A DNA stretch of 5,601 bases. It comes from an uncultured Lachnospiraceae bacterium. Lineage in GTDB: Bacteria; Bacillota; Clostridia; Lachnospirales; Lachnospiraceae. The stretch lies in NCBI GenBank assembly GCA_902782815.1, contig CACZOS010000230.1, positions 1 through 5,601 of the forward strand, in the 5' to 3' direction. The position numbers were made by a program, and so were the translations under genes. Numbering within the stretch: position 1 is the stretch's first letter; each line of letters starts with the position of its first letter. Below the pieces are notes generated by a model. It searched no databases. It was given only the letters and a program-made list of their open reading frames with translations, and was not told the DNA's origin. Shown one piece after another: positions 1 to 5,118 of the stretch.

Positions 1-38
1 AAAATCCGGTCTGTCAGCTTAGCGACAGACCGGATTTT
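1..38. terminator. Bidirectional intrinsic terminator after the nuclease gene
   Basis: A perfect 15-bp inverted repeat pairs bases 1-15 with 24-38 around an 8-base loop. The stem base is AAAA on one side and TTTT on the other, so it can act as a rho-independent terminator in either direction. It begins 2 bases beyond the TAA stop of the minus-strand nuclease gene (stop at 40-42) and is the natural end of the degV-oxidoreductase-nuclease transcript. A gene arriving on the plus strand from outside the window could also end here, but this cannot be seen. Confidence 0.88.
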
Positions 39-39
39 C

Positions 40-993
40 TTATGGCTTACACCTTCCGCACGGTTCATATCCCTGCTGCAGGATCTCCTCCCTGTCCGCC
101 CGGGATATGACCTTATTCTTTTCTTTCATTTCAGCCACGCTGTCACAGGAAGGGCGATGAAAAAGCCGGGAATTTGTGTTCAGCACATATCCTTCCTCCT
201 CAGATTCCGCGCCGGACCGGTTTTCTTTCGTATAATTCTCCTCTTCATCACTCAGCCGGCTGTCACCGGTCAGATAATCGATACTGATCCCCGGCTGGAC
301 ATTGTAGGCAAAGACACAGAAACAGATACCCCGGCCTCCGTCCTCCACGGACAGGCCTTCCATAAGTACGCCGTCTGCCAGAAGATTATCCCCTTTGAAA
401 ACAGGAGTTACCCGGTAAAGGACATGGTTTCCTGTTGAACGGACGTACTCCAGCACTTTGAGTTCAAAGGGCTGCATTCCTTCCGTATTCAGCCGGCGGG
501 TGCCGGTGATAAGGTTTCTCTCGTTGGCATTTTCCCCGGTCAGCGAATAGGCGATCAGATGGCACCGGTTATAGAGATAGTTGCCGTCAATAAGATCATG
601 GTAGTTGGCAACCTGCCATCCGGAAGGGTGGATCTCCCCGATAGGTCCCCTCGTCTCCTGGGGCAGGGTTTCCGGACACACATTGGCGTATGCCGGTCCG
701 CATCTGCCCAGATCATCCAGGTCGGTGTAGCGTTCAAAAGCCTCCCGGGTTATTTCTTGCGGAGTGAAGAAGGGCTTATTATCATTGATCTCGGTATAGG
801 CAGCTCCTGTATAGGCGGGGATATCCATATCCATCCCGGCCTGGTCTTCCGGACCGGCTTCCTCAGGGGCGGCAGGTACGGAGGATATATCTGTATCTCC
901 GGGCTGTTCCGGAAATAAAAAGACTCCGCAGCATCCGGCCAAGAGAACCAGAAAGATGATAAGGATTCTGAAAATCTCTTTTCCTTTCACCAT
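40..993 (-). CDS. Secreted/lipoprotein DNA/RNA non-specific endonuclease with C-terminal Ada-like zinc-binding domain
   Basis: This is a 317-residue extracytoplasmic nuclease of the beta-beta-alpha-metal (EndA/NucA-like) superfamily, expected to cleave DNA and/or RNA without sequence specificity. From the chosen start, residues 7-20 are a hydrophobic segment ending in LLAGC, which fits a lipobox with lipid-modified Cys21; a plain membrane anchor is the alternative. A Pro/Glu-rich linker follows. The catalytic region (about residues 65-240) carries NRCH at 142-145, in the place of the classical DRGH motif, with His145 the likely general base. NLITGTRRLN at 160-169 probably supplies the metal-binding Asn. 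After an acidic linker (about 246-268), the C-terminal 48 residues have His279, Cys283 and CGRC (Cys312, Cys315), as in Ada-like zinc-binding tails on other Firmicute nucleases. The ATG at 993 is preferred: GGAG lies 4 bases upstream, and it removes the charged 9-residue extension given by the ATG at 1020, whose spacing to its AAGGA is too short. The gene overlaps the upstream oxidoreductase stop by 7 bases, suggesting translational coupling. Possible roles are nutrient scavenging or DNA processing at the cell surface; the substrate is not shown by the sequence. Confidence 0.9.
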   Translation of the reverse strand: MVKGKEIFRILIIFLVLLAGCCGVFLFPEQPGDTDISSVPAAPEEAGPEDQAGMDMDIPAYTGAAYTEINDNKPFFTPQEITREAFERYTDLDDLGRCGPAYANVCPETLPQETRGPIGEIHPSGWQVANYHDLIDGNYLYNRCHLIAYSLTGENANERNLITGTRRLNTEGMQPFELKVLEYVRSTGNHVLYRVTPVFKGDNLLADGVLMEGLSVEDGGRGICFCVFAYNVQPGISIDYLTGDSRLSDEEENYTKENRSGAESEEEGYVLNTNSRLFHRPSCDSVAEMKEKNKVISRADREEILQQGYEPCGRCKP

Positions 994-1979
994 ATTTCTC
1001 CGGGATATTTCATCCCCCATTCCTTCCGGAGACCCGTCATGATCTCCATGACATCCCTGGAGTATTCGAGCTTCATTATTTCCTCTTCTCCGGAAAGAAC
1101 GGCCTTTTCCATGTCTGTCATTTCATACACCAGGGCTCTCCCGCTTTCCCCCAGCTCCAGGCTGGTTTCCTTTCCCGTCTCCGCGTCCACGATAAGCGCT
1201 TTACATGCCCTGGGATACTCCATGATCTCGATGTATCCCTTTTCCAGGCTGATCATGGCCCTCTTGGGCTGTTTGGAGTGCATGGAGAGGGCAACGGTGG
1301 CCATCTGGCCCAGAGAGTTTTTCAGGAGGATGGTCGCCTGCTCATCAGAACCTGTGGGGGATGGTTTCCACTGGCTCAGGATCTCCCCCGGTTTTTCTTC
1401 CATGAAGGACCGGACAATGGAAAGGGCGTAAACTCCGATATCCAGCATGGCTCCTCCTGCCAGATTCATGTTGAAAAACCGGCTGTTCATATCATATTCC
1501 TTGAAACTGCCGAAATTGAGGGTGATGATCTGCACTTTGCCAAGCTGACCGCTTTGCGTGATCTCCCAAAGCCTGCGGTAAAGGGGCATATGCCATATGG
1601 TCATGGCCTCTGCGAGGATAAGGTTCTTTTCTTTGGCCAGAGCTGCCATCTCATCCAGTTCCCGGCTGTTTAAAGTGATGGATTTCTCCACCAACAGATG
1701 TTTTCCGTTCTCCAGGGCAGTTTTCATAAAGGGATAATGAGTATTGTGGGGGCTGGTGATATAGATGATGTCCACCCGGTCGTCATAAAACATCTCCTCG
1801 ATCTTCTTGTATACCTTCTGAACACCATACTTTTCGGCAAAAGCCACAGCCTTTTCATAGGTACGGTTGCCGATGGCGTAGAGAGGTCTGCCCATGTCGG
1901 ACAAGGCCCGGGCCATCTCATTGGCGATCACCCCGGCACCCAGGACTGCCCAGTTTAATGGTCTGTTCTCTTTTTTCAT
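987..1979 (-). CDS. Gfo/Idh/MocA family NAD(P)-dependent oxidoreductase
   Basis: This 330-residue cytoplasmic enzyme has the usual length and order of the Gfo/Idh/MocA family, which oxidises or reduces hydroxyl/keto groups on sugars, inositols and dihydrodiols. The N-terminal Rossmann fold shows GAGVIA at 14-19. The second strand ends in Asn38-Arg39, which favours NADP(H) over NAD. Glu98-Lys99 matches the family's E-K-P motif, with Lys99 the probable catalytic lysine, although Ser replaces the Pro. The C-terminal alpha/beta domain contains GGAMLDIGVY at 175-184, typical of the dihydrodiol dehydrogenase-like branch. The start at 1979 has AGGAG 9 bases upstream. The longer in-frame ATG at 2021 is rejected because it lies at the edge of a hairpin, has no ribosome binding site and adds 14 residues before the fold. 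The gene is 71 bases after degV and runs into the nuclease start. The substrate cannot be named from sequence. Confidence 0.93.
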   Translation of the reverse strand: MKKENRPLNWAVLGAGVIANEMARALSDMGRPLYAIGNRTYEKAVAFAEKYGVQKVYKKIEEMFYDDRVDIIYITSPHNTHYPFMKTALENGKHLLVEKSITLNSRELDEMAALAKEKNLILAEAMTIWHMPLYRRLWEITQSGQLGKVQIITLNFGSFKEYDMNSRFFNMNLAGGAMLDIGVYALSIVRSFMEEKPGEILSQWKPSPTGSDEQATILLKNSLGQMATVALSMHSKQPKRAMISLEKGYIEIMEYPRACKALIVDAETGKETSLELGESGRALVYEMTDMEKAVLSGEEEIMKLEYSRDVMEIMTGLRKEWGMKYPGEIW

Positions 1980-2023
1980 GTTCTTTTTCTCCTGACTGTC
2001 AGATATATCTATGTAGATCATTA

Positions 2024-2046
2024 AACCCCGGCTTTTAGCCGGGGTT
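2024..2046 (-). terminator. Stem-loop between degV and the oxidoreductase; weak terminator or attenuator
   Basis: A perfect 10-bp GC-rich stem pairs 2024-2033 with 2037-2046 around a 3-base loop, starting 4 bases after the degV stop. On the minus strand it is followed by TTTAATGATC, so it has only a very short T-tract. It may therefore stop only some transcripts, or protect or process the mRNA so that degV is expressed above the two downstream genes. No clear separate promoter for the oxidoreductase is visible in the 71-base gap. Confidence 0.6.
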
Positions 2047-2050
2047 CAGA

Positions 2051-2905
2051 TCATTCAGATTCCATCACAAACAAGACGCCCAGTGTACCCGGTCCGCAGT
2101 GGGAGGAAATCACACTGCCGGCGCGGGTGATGAGGATCTCGTCAAACCGGCCCAGGTCCTCCAGATACTTCTTCACGGTATCCAGGATGTGGTCGTCACA
2201 GCCGGAATGGGTAATGAAAACTCTGTCTTTCCTTGCTTTTTGAAGGTCGGTTTCCATATCTCCCACATAGTCCAGAATATATTTTCGCGCGGAACCCCGA
2301 TATTTTTTTCCGGGGCTCATGGCTCCCTGGCTGACCGCGATCCGGGGGTGGAGTTTAAGGGCACTGCCCACCATCATGGCCAGACCGCTGCACCGCCCGC
2401 CCCTGTGGAGATAAACCAGGGTATCCACCACAAAACTGGCCCGCACAAGGGGGATCATAGCCTGAATCTCTTCTTCGATCTCGGCTGCCCCTTTCCCTTC
2501 CCCGGCGAGGACGGCCGCATGCAGGACCTGTAATCCGATCCCGGTGGAAAGATTGCGGGAATCGATGATATGGATACGGTCGGAATCAGGCATGCCTTCC
2601 GCCACCATCTTGCAGATATTATAACTGGAAGACATCTCTGATGAGATGGTGAACACCAGGAGCTCATCAGCCTTTGCCAGTTCCTTTGTATAGATTTCTT
2701 CCACTTCACCCATGGTCAGGGCTGCCGTCTTCGGCGTCTCTTTGTTCTCGTCCGACCACTGGTAGATCTCATCCGGAGAAATACTGATCCCATCCAGATA
2801 ATCCCGGTCACCCAGTACCACATGAAGAGGGATGATCGTGATGTCATACCGGGCCACAAGTTCCGGTGAAAGATCACATGTGCTGTCTGCGATAATGGAA
2901 AGCAT
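2051..2905 (-). CDS. DegV family fatty-acid-binding protein (FakB-like)
   Basis: This 284-residue protein is full length for the DegV family. Such proteins bind a single fatty acid; the FakB members present it to the kinase FakA to make acyl-phosphate for phospholipid synthesis from exogenous fatty acids. Visible hallmarks in order are DSTCDL at 7-12, PLHV at 26-29, the TISSEMSSSYN segment at 86-96, STGIG at 120-124, DTLVYLHRGGRCSG at 161-174 and SHCGPGTLG at 268-276. In the loop usually written TSQP, Thr60 is kept but the next residues are Ala-Ala-Leu. The ATG start has a strong AAAGGAG 7-8 bases upstream. It is the first gene of the minus-strand run and is divergent from the TetR regulator. 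No FakA kinase is in the window, so its role in fatty-acid uptake is inferred from the family. Genomes often carry several DegV paralogues with different ligand preference. Confidence 0.95.
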   Translation of the reverse strand: MLSIIADSTCDLSPELVARYDITIIPLHVVLGDRDYLDGISISPDEIYQWSDENKETPKTAALTMGEVEEIYTKELAKADELLVFTISSEMSSSYNICKMVAEGMPDSDRIHIIDSRNLSTGIGLQVLHAAVLAGEGKGAAEIEEEIQAMIPLVRASFVVDTLVYLHRGGRCSGLAMMVGSALKLHPRIAVSQGAMSPGKKYRGSARKYILDYVGDMETDLQKARKDRVFITHSGCDDHILDTVKKYLEDLGRFDEILITRAGSVISSHCGPGTLGVLFVMESE

Positions 2906-2977
2906 TGCCTTACTCCTTTACTGTATCTGATTCGGATCCGCCTGCCGGTTTCGGAAGGGACCCTTTATTCTCATTTG

Positions 2978-3007
2978 ATGACTTATTCCTTTTTATGGTA
3001 TTATAAT
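2978..3007 (+). promoter_or_regulatory. Candidate TetR-gene promoter
   Basis: A consensus -10 TATAAT (3002-3007) lies 18 bases after ATGACT (2978-2983), which matches four of six -35 positions. Transcription would start near 3014, giving a leader of nearly 80 bases before the regulator's ATG. The -10 is inside a perfect 10-bp palindrome at 2999-3008. Overlap with the opposing candidate promoter fits autoregulation of a divergent regulator, but no long operator palindrome of the classical TetR kind is obvious. Confidence 0.5.
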
Positions 3008-3020
3008 ATGAGAACACCAA
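2992..3020 (-). promoter_or_regulatory. Candidate degV promoter
   Basis: Read on the minus strand, TTGGTG (3020-3015) and CATAAA (2997-2992) are separated by 17 bases. The match to sigma-A consensus is moderate (3/6 and 4/6). The element sits about 90 bases upstream of the degV start and overlaps the predicted promoter of the divergent TetR gene. A minus-strand reading of the palindromic TATAAT at 3000-3005 is an alternative -10 but lacks a good -35. Confidence 0.35.
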
Positions 3021-3091
3021 GTATTCTATGGCCAAATAGCAACGGTCCCAGAGAATAAGCAACAATACTGATAAAAAATGGGTAATATATC

Positions 3092-3658
3092 ATGAATAAA
3101 ACGGATCTCAGAGTCAAAAAAACCAAACGTCTTATACGGAATTCTTTTGCGAAGCTTCTGGCCGGGAAAGACCTGACCAGGATAACCGTCACCGATATCG
3201 TCCGTCTTGCGGAGATCAACCGGAAGACCTTCTACAACCATTTCGGATGTGTCCAGGATGTGATGGATGATATAGAAAATGAGATACTGGAAGGGATGGA
3301 ACTGTTTTTAAAGACCCATACTCCCAATGATATCCTGAATGATCCCTCCATCCTTTTCAGAGCGATCACCGAGGTGATCAAAGGAAACTACGAGTTTTAC
3401 TCCCAGATTCTGTCCATGCATGAGAACATGAACTTCTTTACCAAGCTGATCCGGAGGATGAGGGAGATCTATCAGCAGAAAGAGATCGTTGGCCCCACCA
3501 GCAGGGAAGAATGGGATTTCATCCTGGAATACACCTTTTCAGGCCTCTTCGCCATTTACCGGTATTGGATCCAGTCCGATCACGCCATCCCCCTGGAGGA
3601 CCTGGCCAATCTGACCGAGAGGCTCTGCATCAACGGAGTACGCGATTTTACCCGGTGA
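3092..3658 (+). CDS. TetR/AcrR family transcriptional regulator (DhaS-like C-terminal type)
   Basis: This 188-residue DNA-binding regulator has a TetR-type helix-turn-helix near the N terminus (about residues 14-51), with ITVTDIVRLAEINRKTFYNHF-like spacing from 31 to 51 and the signature Thr46-Phe47-Tyr48-x-His50-Phe51. The C-terminal half resembles the Firmicute TetR_C_7 class, as in DhaS-like regulators. It has a central helix bearing Tyr100-Phe102-Tyr103 and a final aromatic-rich helix at 143-161 (FSGLFAIYRYWI), then a short leucine-rich tail. Such proteins usually act as dimeric repressors or, in the DhaS case, as a partner-controlled activator; the effector here is unknown. The ribosome binding site is weak (ATGGGTAATATATC before the ATG), so expression is probably low. 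Position suggests control of itself and of divergent degV. The gene converges on the sulfoxide reductase with 4 bp between stops. Confidence 0.92.
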   Translation: MNKTDLRVKKTKRLIRNSFAKLLAGKDLTRITVTDIVRLAEINRKTFYNHFGCVQDVMDDIENEILEGMELFLKTHTPNDILNDPSILFRAITEVIKGNYEFYSQILSMHENMNFFTKLIRRMREIYQQKEIVGPTSREEWDFILEYTFSGLFAIYRYWIQSDHAIPLEDLANLTERLCINGVRDFTR

Positions 3659-3662
3659 TCCT

Positions 3663-4115
3663 TCACCAGACAATGATCCTCTCCAGGGTTTTGCCCAGGT
3701 CAGACAGTCCTTCCCTGTCCCCGTCGTCAAACCGGTCAGGCAGAGGGCTGTCTATGTCCAGCACCGCGGTCACCCGCTCCCGGCAGTGGAGAGGAATTAC
3801 GATCTCCGATCTTGAAGCGCTGTCACAGGCTATATGGCCGGGGAAAGCATGGACATCGGGAACCAGCTGCAGGCGGTCTTCCTTCCATGCTGTTCCGCAG
3901 ACTCCTCTCCCCTTCTCTATCTTTACACAGGCCACTTTTCCCTGAAAAGGACCCAGGAGAAGGACGTCATCTTTCACCAGGTAAAATCCGGCCCAGTTAA
4001 TGTCCGGAAGTGAAGAAAATAAAAGCGCCGAAACATTGGCCATCAGCGGAATGGGATCCGCCGATTCCTCAGCCAGGGACTCCGTCTGCTTTCTGATCAG
4101 ATCATAATCTACCAT
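3663..4115 (-). CDS. msrC: Free methionine-(R)-sulfoxide reductase (GAF-domain fRMsr)
   Basis: This 150-residue cytoplasmic GAF-domain enzyme reduces free L-methionine-(R)-sulfoxide, normally using thioredoxin, and so repairs oxidised methionine. The whole protein is one GAF fold, the normal size for fRMsr. The three family cysteines are present at 63, 73 and 97, with the 10- and 24-residue spacing known from the yeast and E. coli enzymes; the last is the likely catalytic Cys and the others resolve the disulfide. Other landmarks are INWAGFYL at 39-46, GRGVCGTAW at 69-77, VPDVHAFPGHIACD at 85-98 and SEIVIPL at 103-109. The ATG at 4115 is chosen because the longer TTG at 4127 begins within the GGAGG ribosome binding site of this ATG. 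The gene is transcribed alone from its own promoter, divergent from the SDR. Confidence 0.95.
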   Translation of the reverse strand: MVDYDLIRKQTESLAEESADPIPLMANVSALLFSSLPDINWAGFYLVKDDVLLLGPFQGKVACVKIEKGRGVCGTAWKEDRLQLVPDVHAFPGHIACDSASRSEIVIPLHCRERVTAVLDIDSPLPDRFDDGDREGLSDLGKTLERIIVW

Positions 4116-4137
4116 CTTTCCCTCCAATCTGTTCTCC

Positions 4138-4150
4138 GGATCTTCGATCC
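4138..4150 (-). other. Small stem-loop in the msrC leader
   Basis: GGATC and GATCC pair around a 3-base loop in the predicted 5' leader of the sulfoxide reductase mRNA, roughly 20 bases upstream of its GGAGG. With a 5-bp stem it is small and may be chance. It does not overlap the ribosome binding site. Confidence 0.25.
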
Positions 4151-4175
4151 TTTCGCGAATAATCTTACCTACATA

Positions 4176-4204
4176 ACTGTAACGAAAAAGGATTCCACTG
4201 TCAA
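4176..4204 (-). promoter_or_regulatory. Predicted msrC promoter
   Basis: On the minus strand a perfect -35 TTGACA (4204-4199) is followed after 17 bases by TACAGT (4181-4176), a 4/6 match to the -10 consensus. Transcription would start near 4169, leaving a leader of about 54 bases before the ATG at 4115. This is a vegetative sigma-A type promoter by sequence. Confidence 0.6.
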
Positions 4205-4230
4205 TAAAAACTGGAAAAAACCTACAACAA

Positions 4231-4260
4231 TTGGTGTTTTTATGATATACTTTTTATAAA
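4231..4260 (+). promoter_or_regulatory. Predicted SDR promoter
   Basis: Two overlapping readings are possible. TATACT (4246-4251) is preceded by TG at 4243-4244, giving an extended -10 that can work without a good -35. Alternatively, TTGGTG (4231-4236) and TATAAA (4255-4260) are 18 bases apart. Either places the start of transcription shortly before the GGGAGG ribosome binding site. It is back to back with the msrC promoter. Confidence 0.5.
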
Positions 4261-4284
4261 AGATTCACGATAACCCATACTAAA

Positions 4285-4301
4285 GGGAGGGAGATAAATT
4301 G
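4285..4301 (+). promoter_or_regulatory. Strong ribosome binding site and TTG start of the SDR gene
   Basis: GGGAGG at 4285-4290 sits 8 bases before TTG at 4299-4301. The reading frame begins directly into the SDR fold, and no ATG lies near this point in frame. A strong Shine-Dalgarno paired with a weak start codon is common in low-abundance Firmicute proteins. Confidence 0.8.
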
Positions 4302-5057
4302 GATTACGGTTTGAAAGGAAAAAATGTCCTGGTCACCGGAAGTACAAAGGGACTCGGAGAGGCTATCGTCCGGATCCTTGCCGGTGAAGGAGCAAATGTG
4401 ATCGTTTCCGGCAGAAGCGAAGACCTGGCGAAAGAACTGGCGGAAAAATACAGAAAAGAATATGGAGTCAAAGCGGAGGGTATTCCTGCCGACCTTGGGA
4501 AAAAAGGCGCTGCGGAACAGCTGTTTGCCGAGAGTATGGAGGCCCTGGGCGGACTGGATATCCTGGTGAATAATGCAGGGATCTGGCCCACAGCCTATGT
4601 CCGGGAAATGACTCTCGAGGACTTTGACCGCACCATCTACATGAATCTGGAGGTTCCTTTCCTCCTGAGCAAGATGATGGTTAATTACCTGATCGGGCAG
4701 GAGAAAAAAGGAAAGATCGTTCAGATCGTCTCCCAGGCAGCTTTTCACGGATCCACCACCGGGCATGCCCACTATGCCGCATCAAAGGCGGGCCTGGTCA
4801 CTTTCTCCCGGTCTCTGGCCAGGGAAGTGGCAGGTTTCGGGATCAATGTAAACTGTGTGGCGCCGGGTATGATGGAGACACCTATGGTGAAGGATGCCCT
4901 GACGGACAAGAGAGACTACTATAACAGCAGGATCCCCATCGGACGGGTGGCTACCGCGGATGAGGTGGCTTATTCCGTGGCCTTCCTGGCTTCAGATAAG
5001 TCGGATTACCTGACGGGGATCACCATCGACGCCACAGGCGGTATGATGATGCGCTAA
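4299..5057 (+). CDS. Short-chain dehydrogenase/reductase (classical SDR), probably NADP(H)-dependent
   Basis: This 252-residue cytoplasmic oxidoreductase has the normal classical SDR length (about 250). The cofactor motif TGSTKGLG is at 13-20, and Lys17 with Arg39 after the second strand favours NADP(H). NNAG is at 91-94. The catalytic set is Asn116, Ser145, Tyr159 and Lys163 (YAASK), and VAPGMMETPM at about 187-196 is the usual substrate-loop region. The C terminus has the LTGITIDATGG pattern seen in FabG/glucose dehydrogenase-like SDRs. It resembles 3-oxoacyl-ACP reductase or sugar/steroid dehydrogenases, but no fatty-acid synthesis genes are adjacent, so calling it FabG would go too far. 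It starts with TTG behind GGGAGG, and is monocistronic between its own promoter and a strong terminator. Confidence 0.93.
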   Translation: MDYGLKGKNVLVTGSTKGLGEAIVRILAGEGANVIVSGRSEDLAKELAEKYRKEYGVKAEGIPADLGKKGAAEQLFAESMEALGGLDILVNNAGIWPTAYVREMTLEDFDRTIYMNLEVPFLLSKMMVNYLIGQEKKGKIVQIVSQAAFHGSTTGHAHYAASKAGLVTFSRSLAREVAGFGINVNCVAPGMMETPMVKDALTDKRDYYNSRIPIGRVATADEVAYSVAFLASDKSDYLTGITIDATGGMMMR

Positions 5058-5073
5058 GATATGAAAGAACCTG

Positions 5074-5102
5074 AAAAGAGGGATGGCTGCCATCCCTCTT
5101 TT
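5074..5102. terminator. Bidirectional intrinsic terminator between convergent genes
   Basis: A perfect 13-bp stem pairs 5074-5086 with 5090-5102 around a 3-base loop, with AAAA at one base and TTTT at the other. It lies 16 bases after the SDR stop and 16 bases beyond the stop of the minus-strand repeat protein, so it can end transcription from both sides. Confidence 0.9.
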
Positions 5103-5118
5103 ACTTACCGGTTGTTTT

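Noticed and set aside
157..918. Plus-strand open frames opposite the nuclease gene
   Set aside because: They have no ribosome binding sites or recognisable domains and are antisense to a clearly conserved nuclease.
1039..1958. Plus-strand open frames opposite the oxidoreductase gene
   Set aside because: They mirror the codon structure of the oxidoreductase and show no protein family features.
2001..2010. 10-bp palindrome AGATATATCT in the degV-oxidoreductase gap
   Set aside because: It is a short AT-rich palindrome with no adjacent promoter or regulator, so an operator cannot be supported.
2099..2533. 144-codon plus-strand frame opposite degV
   Set aside because: It has no start signals and its composition is His/Gly-rich noise; degV motifs on the other strand are unambiguous.
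3008..3058. 16-codon leader peptide upstream of the TetR gene
   Set aside because: Its ATG overlaps the predicted -10 element and lies before the expected transcription start, and it has no ribosome binding site.
3078..3095. Five-codon ORF whose TGA overlaps the TetR ATG
   Set aside because: It is too short and lacks a ribosome binding site; an arrangement like this arises easily by chance in AT-rich leaders.
3511..3945. Plus-strand frame spanning the TetR/msrC junction
   Set aside because: It overlaps both real genes in the wrong frames, is Arg/Ser/Pro-rich and has no ribosome binding site.
4254..4772. 172-codon minus-strand frame opposite the SDR gene
   Set aside because: It is an antisense shadow of the SDR coding sequence; no domain, signal or start site supports it.
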